Origin: an uncultured Ruminococcus sp.
GTDB taxonomy: Bacteria; Bacillota_A; Clostridia; RUG12999
Direction of reading: 5' to 3'
DNA: 7,067 nucleotides
NCBI GenBank assembly: GCA_902783995.1
Contig: CACZTG010000205.1
Coordinates: 1-7,067 of the forward strand
Notes under the pieces: generated by a model
Databases searched by the model: none
Told to the model about the DNA's origin: nothing
The model's input: the letters and a program-made list of their open reading frames with translations, nothing else
Made by a program: the position numbers and the translations under genes
Part shown: in pieces, positions 1-7,067 of the stretch
Position numbering within the stretch: position 1 is the stretch's first letter
Layout of the letters: every line of letters starts with the position of its first letter

Positions 1-2951
1 AGATAGGCCGCACAAAACCCGTAAACCTTATGGATATCGCGACCGTTGCGGTTAAATATCTTAAAGAGAACGGTAAGCTTAATCAGCTTGACGAATCGGA
101 GGAAATCAACGCCTGTACGGTAAAGATAAAAGTAAATATTGACGGTAAAGATGAAGATTGGCTGCTTCTTTTTAAAAACGAAACTCATAATCACCCGACA
201 GAAATTGAGCCCTTCGGCGGAGCCGCGACCTGTATAGGAGGGGCAATACGTGACCCTCTTTCGGGAAGGTCTTACGTGTATGCTGCAATGAGAGTAACGG
301 GTGCGGGAAATCCGCTTAAACCTATGGAAGAAACTTTACCCGGCAAGCTTCCGCAGAGAAAAATCGTTACAACTGCCGCAAACGGTTACAGCTCATACGG
401 CAATCAGATAGGGCTTGCCACGGGACAGGTTGATGAAATATATCACGAAGGCTATGTCGCAAAGCGAATGGAAATCGGCGCGGTTATTGCCGCTGCGCCT
501 TCGGAAAATGTAAGGCGTGAACGTCCGGAGCCGGGAGATGTTGTGGTGCTTCTCGGAGGAAGAACGGGCAGAGACGGCTGCGGCGGAGCGACAGGCTCAT
601 CAAAATCGCATACGTTGTCGTCACTTGAAACCTGCGGAGCGGAAGTGCAGAAAGGTAACGCTCCGGAGGAACGCAAGCTTCAACGGCTTTTCCGGGGAGG
701 AGAAGCGTCAAGGCTCATAAAGCGCTGCAACGATTTTGGCGCGGGCGGTGTTTCTGTTGCTGTGGGCGAGCTTGCCGACGGGCTTAAAATTGACCTTAAC
801 GCAGTGCCAAAAAAATATGACGGTCTTGACGGCACAGAGCTTGCTATAAGCGAATCACAGGAGCGAATGGCAGTTGTTGTCGAAAAAAAAGATTTGGAGC
901 GTTTTAAACAGCTTGCTGAAGAAGAAAATCTTGAAGCTACCGTTGTTGCCGAGGTTCAGGAAGAACCGCGGCTTGTTATGTGCTGGAACGGCAAAAATAT
1001 TGTAGATATATCCCGTGAATTTTTAAACTCAAACGGAGCTGAAAAGCATATTAAAATTAAAACGCCGAAAATTAAGAATTTTGACCGTAAGGTCGGTATA
1101 GATTTTAAAGAAGAATATAAAAAGCTTGCGGATGACCTTAATGTTTGTTCAAAAAGAGGGTTATCCGAGCGGTTTGATTCCACAATCGGCAGAGGAACAG
1201 TTCTTATGCCTTTCGGTGGAAAATATCAGCTTACGCCGCCGCAGGCTATGGTACATAAAATTTCCTCCGAAAAAGGTTTTACGGATACCTGCTCGTTTAT
1301 GGCTTGGGGATACAATCCGTTTATAACGGAAAAAAGCCCGTATCACGGAGCGTATCTTGCCGTTGTTGAATCGGTTTCAAAGCTGATTGCAAGCGGGGCG
1401 AGCTTTAATGAGGTATACCTTACGTTTCAGGAATATTTTGAAAAACCGGGTAAAGAGCCGGAGCGCTGGGGTAAACCTATGGCAGCTCTTCTCGGAGCCT
1501 TTGAAGCTCAGAAGGATTATGAAATAGGCGCAATAGGCGGCAAGGATTCGATGAGCGGAAGCTTTGAAAACATAGATGTTCCGCCGACGCTCGTTTCTTT
1601 TGCCGTAACAACGGGGAAGGTTTCGGAGGTAGTATCTCCCGAATTTAAGGGGGCAGGTCATAAGGTTATGTGGTTTAGACCCCAATATGGAAATTTCGGT
1701 TTGCCGCTTGCAAAATCCGAAAAAATGTTGTATAATACTATAAATAATCTCATAAAAGAGGGTAAAGCTCTGGCTGTCAGCACGCCGACATACGGAGGAG
1801 TTTCCGAAGCTGTTATGAAAATGTGCTTTGGAAATATGACAGGCTTTGAATATGACAGCAATCTTTCTCTTGAAAATATTTTCGGCTACAGCTACGGCTC
1901 ATTTATTGTCGAACTTTCGGAAAAAGCGGAATGTGATATGAAAAATATGCACTGCATACCGCTTGGATTTACGAAGAAGCAAAAGAGTATTTCATATAAG
2001 GACAACATTCTGGAGCTGGAAAAACTTCTTGATATTTACGAAAATAAGCTTGAGCCTGTGTATAGCTGTAATATACATCAGGAAAACAAAAAAATACCGG
2101 AAATATGCTGTAAAGCAAATAAAATATATTCGGCAAATACAAAACTTTCTTCAAAACCGAGAGTTTTAATCCCTGTTTTTCCGGGTACCAATTGTGAATA
2201 TGATACGGCAAAAGCAATTTATAAAGCCGGCGGTGAGCCTGAAATCGTCGTAATAAAAAATCTTACGGCACGTATGACCGCGGAATCGGTAAAATATTTT
2301 GCCGAGCGGATAAAAAAGGCGCAGATAGTGTTTATTCCCGGCGGCTTTTCGGGCGGAGATGAGCCCGACGGCTCGGGTAAATTTATAACCGCTTTTTTCA
2401 GAAACGGAGAAATAAAAGAGCAGATAAACGAGCTGTTAAAGAATCGTGACGGTCTTATGGGAGGTATTTGCAACGGTTTTCAGGCGCTTATAAAGCTTGG
2501 TCTTGCTTCAAACGGCGAAATAATCGATACAGACGAAAATACGCCCACATTGACGTTTAACACAATAGGGCGTCATCAATCAAGAATTGTCAGGACGGTT
2601 ATTTCGTCAGATAAATCCCCGTGGCTTATGAACGTAAAAACGGGCGATATTTACAGCGTGCCGGTTTCTCACGGAGAGGGCAGGTTTATAGCGCCTCCCG
2701 ATGTGCTTAAAAGTCTTGCGGAAAACGGGCAGATTTTTTCGCAGTATGTTGATTTTGAAGGCAGACCGACTTCCGATATACATTTTAACCCCAATAATTC
2801 CGATTATGCCGTGGAAGGTATTATATCGCCCGATGGACGTGTTTTCGGCAAAATGGGACACACCGAAAGATATGAAGAAGGGCTTTACAAAAACGTTGAA
2901 GGAAATTATGATATGGGGCTTTTTGAGTCCGCAGTAAAATATTACAAGTAA
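1..2951 (+). CDS. purL: Phosphoribosylformylglycinamidine (FGAM) synthase, single-chain, 5'-truncated by window edge
   Basis: This cytoplasmic enzyme converts FGAR, glutamine and ATP to FGAM in de novo purine synthesis. The reading frame is open from base 3 and gives 982 codons in the window. The ATG at 30 is internal, because in-frame coding (IGRTKPVNL) precedes it. Residues below are numbered from that Met. The first AIRS half carries ETHNHPTEIEPFGG (51-64), the ATP/substrate signature, and DFGAGGVSVAVGELA (235-249). The second half carries IGGKDSMSG (about 502-510). A weakly conserved linker (about 620-708) leads to a C-terminal class I glutamine amidotransferase domain from about 710. That domain has a nucleophile Cys814 in GGICNGFQ and a His881/Glu883 pair in SHGEGRF. 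The fused amidotransferase and the sequence match the long clade II form of Gram-positive bacteria, typically about 1,230-1,260 residues, so roughly 270 N-terminal residues lie upstream. It is intact in the visible part and is followed 18 nt later by guaB. Confidence 0.97.
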   Translation, partial: IGRTKPVNLMDIATVAVKYLKENGKLNQLDESEEINACTVKIKVNIDGKDEDWLLLFKNETHNHPTEIEPFGGAATCIGGAIRDPLSGRSYVYAAMRVTGAGNPLKPMEETLPGKLPQRKIVTTAANGYSSYGNQIGLATGQVDEIYHEGYVAKRMEIGAVIAAAPSENVRRERPEPGDVVVLLGGRTGRDGCGGATGSSKSHTLSSLETCGAEVQKGNAPEERKLQRLFRGGEASRLIKRCNDFGAGGVSVAVGELADGLKIDLNAVPKKYDGLDGTELAISESQERMAVVVEKKDLERFKQLAEEENLEATVVAEVQEEPRLVMCWNGKNIVDISREFLNSNGAEKHIKIKTPKIKNFDRKVGIDFKEEYKKLADDLNVCSKRGLSERFDSTIGRGTVLMPFGGKYQLTPPQAMVHKISSEKGFTDTCSFMAWGYNPFITEKSPYHGAYLAVVESVSKLIASGASFNEVYLTFQEYFEKPGKEPERWGKPMAALLGAFEAQKDYEIGAIGGKDSMSGSFENIDVPPTLVSFAVTTGKVSEVVSPEFKGAGHKVMWFRPQYGNFGLPLAKSEKMLYNTINNLIKEGKALAVSTPTYGGVSEAVMKMCFGNMTGFEYDSNLSLENIFGYSYGSFIVELSEKAECDMKNMHCIPLGFTKKQKSISYKDNILELEKLLDIYENKLEPVYSCNIHQENKKIPEICCKANKIYSANTKLSSKPRVLIPVFPGTNCEYDTAKAIYKAGGEPEIVVIKNLTARMTAESVKYFAERIKKAQIVFIPGGFSGGDEPDGSGKFITAFFRNGEIKEQINELLKNRDGLMGGICNGFQALIKLGLASNGEIIDTDENTPTLTFNTIGRHQSRIVRTVISSDKSPWLMNVKTGDIYSVPVSHGEGRFIAPPDVLKSLAENGQIFSQYVDFEGRPTSDIHFNPNNSDYAVEGIISPDGRVFGKMGHTERYEEGLYKNVEGNYDMGLFESAVKYYK

Positions 2952-2969
2952 TTTGAGAGGAGCAGTAAT

Positions 2970-4460
2970 ATGGCATTTTTTTATGATGAGGTTTCGCATA
3001 CTTTTAACGAGTATCTTCTTGTGCCGGGATATTCTTCTTCGGAGTGTGTGCCGGCAAATGTAAGTCTTAAAACGCCTCTTGTAAAGTATAAAAAAGGCGA
3101 AAAGCCAAAAATTGAAATGAATATACCTATGGTATCGGCGATAATGCAGTCGGTATCGGGCGATAAGCTTGCGGTTGCTCTTGCGAAAGAAGGCGGCGTT
3201 TCGTTTATTTACGGTTCTCAGTCTGTGGAAAGCGAAGCGGCAATGGTTGCCAAGGTTAAAAGCTATAAGGCGGGATTTGTAAAGAGTCTTTGCAATTTAA
3301 GACCGGACAGCACGCTTGATGATGTTTTAAAGCTTAAAGAACAAACAGGACATTCTACCGTTTCAATAACAGAGGACGGTACTGCAAGCGGCAGGCTTCT
3401 CGGTATTGTGACAAGCCGTGATTACAGAGTGAGCCGTATGGATAAAAGCACAAAGGTTGAGCAGTTTATGACTCCGCTTAACAAGCTTATTTACGCAAAA
3501 GAGGGCGTTACATTGAGTGAAGCGAACGATATTATATGGGAGCATAAGCTTAATTCGCTGCCGATAGTAAGCAGTGACGGAAAGCTTTGTTATTTTGTTT
3601 TCCGTAAGGACTATGATGAACATAAAAACAATCCTAACGACCTTCTTGACAGTGAGAAAAGATATGTTGTCGGTGCCGGTATAAATACAAGAGATTATGA
3701 GGAACGTGTTCCTGCTTTGATTGAGGCGGGCGCAGATGTGCTTTGCATTGATTCTTCGGAAGGTTTTTCACAGTGGCAGAAAAATACCATTGATTTTATA
3801 AGAGAAAAATACGGAGATACCGTAAAGGTGGGCGCCGGAAATGTCGTTGACAGAGAAGGCTTTAACTATCTTGCGGACTGCGGCGCTGACTTCATAAAAG
3901 TTGGCATAGGCGGCGGCTCTATATGCATTACAAGAGAAACAAAGGGCATAGGCAGAGGTCAGGCAACGGCGCTTATAGATGTCTGCAGGGCAAGGGACGA
4001 ATATTACGAAAAACACGGCGTTTATATTCCCGTTTGCTCGGACGGCGGCATTGTTCACGACCATCACATAACTCTTGCGCTTGCTATGGGCGCGGATTTC
4101 TTAATGCTCGGGCGTTATTTCGCGAGATTCGATGAAAGTCCGACAGATAAAATAAATATAAACGGAACGCTTATGAAGGAGTATTGGGGTGAAGGCTCCA
4201 ACCGCGCCAGAAACTGGCAGCGTTATGACCTCGGCGGAGATTCCAAACTTTCCTTTGAGGAAGGCGTGGATTCATATGTGCCGTATGCGGGCAAGCTCAG
4301 TGATAATGTAAACCGCACACTCGCAAAGGTTAAATCGACAATGTGTAACTGCGGCGCGCTTACCATAAGAGAGCTTCAGGAGAAAGCGAAAATTACGCTT
4401 GTTTCTTCAGTAAGCATCGTTGAGGGCGGCGCCCACGACGTTATTCCAAAAACAAAGTAA
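2970..4460 (+). CDS. guaB: Inosine-5'-monophosphate dehydrogenase (T. foetus-like subtype)
   Basis: This cytoplasmic enzyme oxidises IMP to XMP with NAD+, the committed step to guanine nucleotides. It is complete at 496 residues. The fold is a TIM barrel interrupted by two CBS domains (about 110-155 and 165-215). Active-site residues are all visible: Asp261 in CIDSSEGF; the catalytic loop [10 protein letters not shown] with nucleophile Cys319; Arg418-Tyr419 of the mobile flap in NWQRYDLGG; and Glu431 in [14 protein letters not shown]. This spacing equals the numbering I recall for the Tritrichomonas foetus enzyme, and flanking segments such as [18 protein letters not shown] and MCNCGALTI also follow that subtype rather than E. 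coli/B. subtilis GuaB. A GMP reductase is excluded by the CBS pair and the Arg-Tyr flap. The ATG is chosen because GAGAGGAG (2955-2962) lies 7 nt upstream. It sits 18 nt after purL and 15 nt before fhs, probably in one operon. Confidence 0.97.
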   Translation: MAFFYDEVSHTFNEYLLVPGYSSSECVPANVSLKTPLVKYKKGEKPKIEMNIPMVSAIMQSVSGDKLAVALAKEGGVSFIYGSQSVESEAAMVAKVKSYKAGFVKSLCNLRPDSTLDDVLKLKEQTGHSTVSITEDGTASGRLLGIVTSRDYRVSRMDKSTKVEQFMTPLNKLIYAKEGVTLSEANDIIWEHKLNSLPIVSSDGKLCYFVFRKDYDEHKNNPNDLLDSEKRYVVGAGINTRDYEERVPALIEAGADVLCIDSSEGFSQWQKNTIDFIREKYGDTVKVGAGNVVDREGFNYLADCGADFIKVGIGGGSICITRETKGIGRGQATALIDVCRARDEYYEKHGVYIPVCSDGGIVHDHHITLALAMGADFLMLGRYFARFDESPTDKININGTLMKEYWGEGSNRARNWQRYDLGGDSKLSFEEGVDSYVPYAGKLSDNVNRTLAKVKSTMCNCGALTIRELQEKAKITLVSSVSIVEGGAHDVIPKTK

Positions 4461-4475
4461 GGAGCAGATTTTAAA

Positions 4476-6152
4476 TTGGCGATAAAGAGTGATATAGAAA
4501 TTGCGCAGGAAGCGGAAATGCAGCCGATTTCACTTATTGCGGAAAAGGCGGGCATTGACGGGAAATATATAGAACAATACGGTAAATATAAGGCAAAAAT
4601 AAATTTATCATATCTTCGTGACAATGAAAATAAGCCCGACGGCAAGCTTGTTCTGGTGACCGCAATCACGCCGACGCCTGCCGGAGAGGGGAAAACAACC
4701 ACGAGCATCGGTCTTGCGGACGGTCTTAGTAAAATAGGCAAAAGCGCGGCGACGGCGCTTCGTGAGCCGTCGCTCGGTCCTGTTTTCGGCATGAAGGGCG
4801 GAGCTGCGGGCGGCGGTTACGCACAGGTTGTTCCTATGGAGGATATAAATCTTCATTTTACGGGGGATTTTCACGCTGTCGGTGCGGCAAACAATCTTCT
4901 TGCGGCAATGCTGGATAATCATATATATCAGGGAAACAGGCTTAATATTGACCCGAGACGGATTGTTTGGCGAAGATGCGTTGATATGAACGACAGACAG
5001 CTTCGTTTTGTAACGGACGGTCTCGGAGGCAGAGTAAACGGCGTTCCGAGAGAGGACGGCTATGATATAACGGTAGCTTCCGAAATTATGGCTGTTTTTT
5101 GCCTTGCCTGCTCAATTGAGGATTTAAAAGAAAGGCTTTCAAAAATAATTGTTGGCTATACTTATGATGAAAAGCCTGTTACCGCGGGAGATTTAAAAGC
5201 AGTAGGTGCAATGACGGCGCTTTTAAAAGACGCTATTTCACCAAATCTTGTTCAGACGCTTGAAGGAACGCCGGCGTTTATTCACGGCGGGCCTTTCGCA
5301 AACATTGCTCACGGCTGTAACTCGGTTATTGCTACAAAAACGGCATTAAAGCTTGCGGATTACGTGGTAACGGAGGCAGGATTCGGGGCTGACCTTGGGG
5401 CTGAAAAGTTTATTGACATAAAGTGCAGATATTCAGGGCTTGAGCCTTCGGCGGTTGTAATTGTAGCAACCGTAAGAGCGCTTAAAATGCATGGCGGTTT
5501 AGCGAAAACAGAGCTTGAAACCGAAAATCTTAAAGCACTTGAAAAAGGCTTGCCAAATCTTTTAAGGCATATTTCAAACATAAAAAATATTTTCGGGCTT
5601 CCGGCTGTTGTTGCTGTAAACAGGTTTCCGACAGATACTGAGGCGGAGCTTGATTTGATAATAAAAAAATGCAGAGAGCTTGGGGTAAATGCCGTTTTGT
5701 CCGAAGTCTGGGAAAAGGGCGGTGAAGGCGGCAAGGCTCTTGCGCAGGAGGTTGTAAAGCTTTGTGAAACGGAAAATAATTTTAAATTCTGTTATTCACT
5801 TGATGGAAGCATTGAGGATAAAATAGAAGCAGTCGTAAAAAATATTTATGGAGGCAAAGGAGCGTTTTTTACCGCAAACGCGAAAAAGCAAATTGCGAAG
5901 CTTACGGAGCTTGGGTTTGATAAATTGCCTGTTTGCATGGCTAAAACGCAGTACAGCTTTTCGGACGATAAGACAAAGCTCGGCGCGCCGAGCGATTTTA
6001 CGGTAACTGTACGAAACATAAAGGTATCTGCGGGAGCGGGCTTTATTGTTGCTCTTACGGGGGATATTATGACAATGCCGGGACTGCCGAAGGTGCCTGC
6101 CGCCGAAAATATTGATGTCGATAAAAACGGAAAAATCAGCGGATTGTTTTAA
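4476..6152 (+). CDS. fhs: Formate-tetrahydrofolate ligase (10-formyl-THF synthetase)
   Basis: This cytoplasmic enzyme joins formate to tetrahydrofolate using ATP. The product, 10-formyl-THF, is the one-carbon donor for purine ring closure and for initiator Met-tRNA formylation, and part of the methyl branch in acetogens. It is complete at 558 residues, the usual family length. Visible motifs are: the N-terminus SDIEIAQEA; a P-loop-like ATP site [12 protein letters not shown] (65-76); REPSLGP (96-102), whose Arg is associated with formyl-phosphate binding; [11 protein letters not shown] (108-118); [14 protein letters not shown] (270-283); and the C-terminal [14 protein letters not shown] from 529. 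The start is TTG at 4476: family-like sequence begins right there, no in-frame ATG fits, and TAAGGAG (4458-4464) lies 11 nt upstream, sharing the guaB stop codon. Placement after purL and guaB suggests its main job here is supplying one-carbon units for purines. No Wood-Ljungdahl genes are in view, so acetogenesis cannot be inferred. Confidence 0.97.
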   Translation: MAIKSDIEIAQEAEMQPISLIAEKAGIDGKYIEQYGKYKAKINLSYLRDNENKPDGKLVLVTAITPTPAGEGKTTTSIGLADGLSKIGKSAATALREPSLGPVFGMKGGAAGGGYAQVVPMEDINLHFTGDFHAVGAANNLLAAMLDNHIYQGNRLNIDPRRIVWRRCVDMNDRQLRFVTDGLGGRVNGVPREDGYDITVASEIMAVFCLACSIEDLKERLSKIIVGYTYDEKPVTAGDLKAVGAMTALLKDAISPNLVQTLEGTPAFIHGGPFANIAHGCNSVIATKTALKLADYVVTEAGFGADLGAEKFIDIKCRYSGLEPSAVVIVATVRALKMHGGLAKTELETENLKALEKGLPNLLRHISNIKNIFGLPAVVAVNRFPTDTEAELDLIIKKCRELGVNAVLSEVWEKGGEGGKALAQEVVKLCETENNFKFCYSLDGSIEDKIEAVVKNIYGGKGAFFTANAKKQIAKLTELGFDKLPVCMAKTQYSFSDDKTKLGAPSDFTVTVRNIKVSAGAGFIVALTGDIMTMPGLPKVPAAENIDVDKNGKISGLF

Positions 6153-6169
6153 AAAAAGGAAGTGATTTT

Positions 6170-6361
6170 GTGAAAAAATTATACAGGTCGGAAACAGACA
6201 GAAGGATTGCCGGAGTGTGCGGCGGAATTGCAGAATATTTTGGTATAGATTCAACTATTGTCAGGCTTTTATGGGTATTTGTGGCACTTTGGTTTGGAGC
6301 CGGGCTTATTGCGTACCTTATCGCTGCGCTTGTAATACCCATGTATCCGAGAGTGGATTAA
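6170..6361 (+). CDS. Small PspC-domain membrane protein
   Basis: A 63-residue protein made almost entirely of one PspC domain. It opens with a basic, polar segment ([11 protein letters not shown]), then the family signature [15 protein letters not shown] (13-27), then one hydrophobic stretch at about residues 30-57 ending in ALVIP. It should be a single- or hairpin-spanning inner-membrane protein with no catalytic residues. In Enterobacteria, PspC is a membrane sensor in the phage-shock envelope-stress response. Many Firmicutes carry short stand-alone proteins like this whose role is not established, so the function here is only by domain. The GTG start is preferred because AAGGAAGTGA (6156-6165) sits just upstream and the next in-frame Met is far inside the domain. 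It lies 17 nt after fhs, so co-transcription is likely, though no metabolic link to purines is evident. No pspA-like partner is in the window. Confidence 0.88.
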   Translation: MKKLYRSETDRRIAGVCGGIAEYFGIDSTIVRLLWVFVALWFGAGLIAYLIAALVIPMYPRVD

Positions 6362-6368
6362 ACAGGGC

Positions 6369-6397
6369 TTGACAAAAAGTTATTTTAGTGGTAAAAT
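6369..6397 (+). promoter_or_regulatory. Near-consensus SigA promoter for the downstream oxidoreductase gene
   Basis: The -35 TTGACA (6369-6374) is exact consensus. The spacer is exactly 17 nt. The -10 TAAAAT (6392-6397) differs from consensus at one base and is preceded by TGN (6389-6391), an extended -10. The predicted first transcribed base is about A6404. It begins 7 nt after the PspC gene stop, so it sits in the only sizable gap of the window. It should drive the gene at 6536 with a leader of about 132 nt. The architecture is seen directly; activity is inferred. Confidence 0.85.
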
Positions 6398-6410
6398 AAA
6401 AGCAGTTTAA

Positions 6411-6440
6411 TACGATACAGAGAATAGGAGACGTATCATA
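6411..6440 (+). promoter_or_regulatory. Inverted repeat just downstream of the promoter (operator or 5' leader stem)
   Basis: TACGATAC (6411-6418) and GTATCATA (6433-6440) are inverted copies with one mismatch (C6413 against A6438). The central 5 bp, GATAC/GTATC, is perfect. The arms are separated by 14 nt and lie at about +8 to +37 of the predicted transcript. The half-site spacing of about two helical turns would suit a dimeric repressor. The same bases could instead form an 8-bp RNA stem with one mismatch. The right arm overlaps the base of the following hairpin (6437-6440), so the two structures would compete if both are RNA. The function is inferred; only the symmetry is seen. Confidence 0.4.
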
Positions 6441-6502
6441 CAAAAGAACATTTACCGCGTTCGGGCGGTAAATGGCTTTTGTCGGTATGTCTTTTTTGTT
6501 TT
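6437..6502 (+). terminator. Long hairpin with trailing T-runs: intrinsic terminator or attenuator in the leader
   Basis: A perfect 10-bp inner stem, CATTTACCGC (6449-6458) with GCGGTAAATG (6465-6474), encloses a 6-nt loop GTTCGG. Below it, after a small 2/1-nt internal loop, CAAAAG (6441-6446) pairs with CTTTTG (6476-6481). CATA (6437-6440) can pair with TATG (6486-6489) across a 4-nt bulge. TTTTTT (6492-6497), G and TTTT (6499-6502) follow. This is a good rho-independent terminator shape. It sits downstream of the predicted start site at 6404 and upstream of the next gene. It could therefore end read-through from the purL-guaB-fhs operon, attenuate the downstream gene, or end a short RNA of about 95-100 nt. 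It could also be only a structured leader. Confidence 0.6.
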
Positions 6503-6535
6503 GTGCGCATAATTAAACCGAAGGGAGAAATAAAA

Positions 6536-7067
6536 ATGTATGATGTAGCTGTAATAGGCGCAGGAGTTACCGGCGGTATGCTTGCAAGAGAGCTTTCAAA
6601 ATATAAGCTCAAAGTTTGTATTCTTGAAAAAGAAAATGATGTTGCCATGGGGGCGACAAAAGCAAACTCGGCAATTGTACACGCAGGCTTTGACGCGGCG
6701 GAGGGAAGCCTTAAAGCAAAGCTTAATGTTAAAGGCTCCGAAATGATGGAAAGTATTACAAAAGAGCTTGGCGTTAAATATAAAAGAAACGGTGCTTTTG
6801 TTGTGGGTTTTTCGGAAGCGGACCGCGAAAATATAAAAGAGCTTCTGGAGCGCGGAATAAAAAACGGCGTAAAAGGATTAAAAATTATTGACGGCGATGA
6901 GTTAAGACAGCTTGAACGGGGTATATCCGAAAAAGCAATTTGCGCGCTTTATGCGCCGACGAGCGCGATTGTTTGTCCGTATGAACTGACGATTGCGGCT
7001 GTTGGAAACGCTATGGATAACGGCGCGGAGCTGAAGCTTGGTTTTAAAGTCTCCGATATAAAAAAAG
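6536..7067 (+). CDS. GlpA-like FAD-dependent oxidoreductase, N-terminal part (cut by window edge)
   Basis: The frame is open from the ATG at 6536 to the window end, giving 177 codons with no stop. The N-terminus is a dinucleotide-binding Rossmann fold: VIGAGVTGG with Gly8, Gly10 and Gly13, followed by Glu31 (CILEKE) at the end of the second strand, expected to hold the FAD ribose. ATKANSAIVHAGFD (40-53) is the family-typical substrate/FAD loop of the DAO / glycerol-3-phosphate dehydrogenase superfamily. This wording resembles the clostridial NAD(P)/FAD-dependent oxidoreductases related to anaerobic glycerol-3-phosphate dehydrogenase GlpA, which are often followed by a second FAD protein and a small DUF1667 protein; that context lies beyond the edge. 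An L-2-hydroxyglutarate oxidase or other DAO enzyme is not excluded, so no symbol is given. AAGGGAG (6521-6527) lies 8 nt before the start. It has its own promoter, unlike the genes upstream. Confidence 0.85.
   Translation, partial: MYDVAVIGAGVTGGMLARELSKYKLKVCILEKENDVAMGATKANSAIVHAGFDAAEGSLKAKLNVKGSEMMESITKELGVKYKRNGAFVVGFSEADRENIKELLERGIKNGVKGLKIIDGDELRQLERGISEKAICALYAPTSAIVCPYELTIAAVGNAMDNGAELKLGFKVSDIKK

Noticed and set aside
30..32. ATG at 30 as the start of purL
   Set aside because: In-frame coding continues upstream to the window edge, there is no Shine-Dalgarno before it, and the protein would lack the family's N-terminal quarter.
826..850. TTGACG and TATAAG inside purL as an internal promoter
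   Set aside because: The spacer is only 13 nt, and both are explained by codons of the conserved AIRS domain.
2607..2999. 130-codon antisense open frame across the purL end
   Set aside because: It lies opposite clearly coding purL and the guaB start, has no recognisable domain or ribosome binding site, and is a shadow frame.
4376..4792. 138-codon antisense open frame across the guaB-fhs junction
   Set aside because: It is opposite conserved catalytic segments of both genes, and its composition is that expected of a shadow frame.
5413..5435. TTGACA with a TATTCA inside fhs as an internal promoter
   Set aside because: The spacing is about 11 nt, too short for SigA, and it lies in conserved coding sequence.
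5796..6254. 152-codon antisense open frame over the end of fhs and the PspC gene
   Set aside because: It spans two well-supported sense genes and shows no family signature.
6472..6516. Tiny ORF of 14 codons (MAFVGMSFLFCAHN) ending just before the oxidoreductase ribosome binding site, a possible leader peptide
   Set aside because: Its only upstream purine stretch (GGGCGG) is weak and buried in the 10-bp hairpin, and the codons largely follow the hairpin and T-run sequence. No run of regulatory codons is seen.
1..7067. Mobile element, CRISPR array, defence or toxin-antitoxin system
   Set aside because: No transposase, integrase, direct-repeat array or defence-type domain appears in any plausible frame, and nearly all the sequence is accounted for by housekeeping genes.

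Overview
The window looks like ordinary chromosomal sequence from an anaerobic low-to-moderate-GC Firmicute, most likely a gut-type member of the Clostridia. The reasons are a single-chain clade II PurL, an IMP dehydrogenase of the kind common in gut Firmicutes, formate-tetrahydrofolate ligase, strong purine-rich Shine-Dalgarno sites, and TTG and GTG starts. Genus is not resolvable by eye. No rRNA, tRNA, CRISPR, insertion sequence or phage gene was seen. All genes are on the + strand.

Layout. Positions 1-2951 hold the 3' part of purL (FGAM synthase); its N-terminal quarter lies outside the window. Then follow guaB (IMP dehydrogenase, 2970-4460), fhs (formate-tetrahydrofolate ligase, TTG start, 4476-6152) and a 63-residue PspC-domain membrane protein (GTG start, 6170-6361). 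The gaps are only 18, 15 and 17 nt and contain ribosome binding sites but no promoter, so the four genes are probably one transcript. Immediately after the PspC gene comes a near-consensus SigA promoter (TTGACA, 17 nt, TAAAAT with an extended -10). It is followed by a leader of about 130 nt with an inverted repeat and a long terminator-like hairpin, and then the first 177 codons of a GlpA-like FAD-dependent oxidoreductase that runs off the right edge.

How the genes fit together. PurL makes FGAM in de novo purine synthesis. Fhs makes 10-formyl-THF, the one-carbon donor for the purine ring. GuaB commits the product IMP to guanine nucleotides. The first three genes therefore form a coherent purine and one-carbon supply operon. 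The PspC-like protein is a passenger with no obvious metabolic link. The oxidoreductase appears to start a separately controlled unit.

I see no credible new multi-gene system here. The parts most worth a second look are the structured leader at 6404-6535, which could be an attenuator or a small RNA, and the close likeness of GuaB to the IMP dehydrogenase of the protozoan Tritrichomonas foetus.
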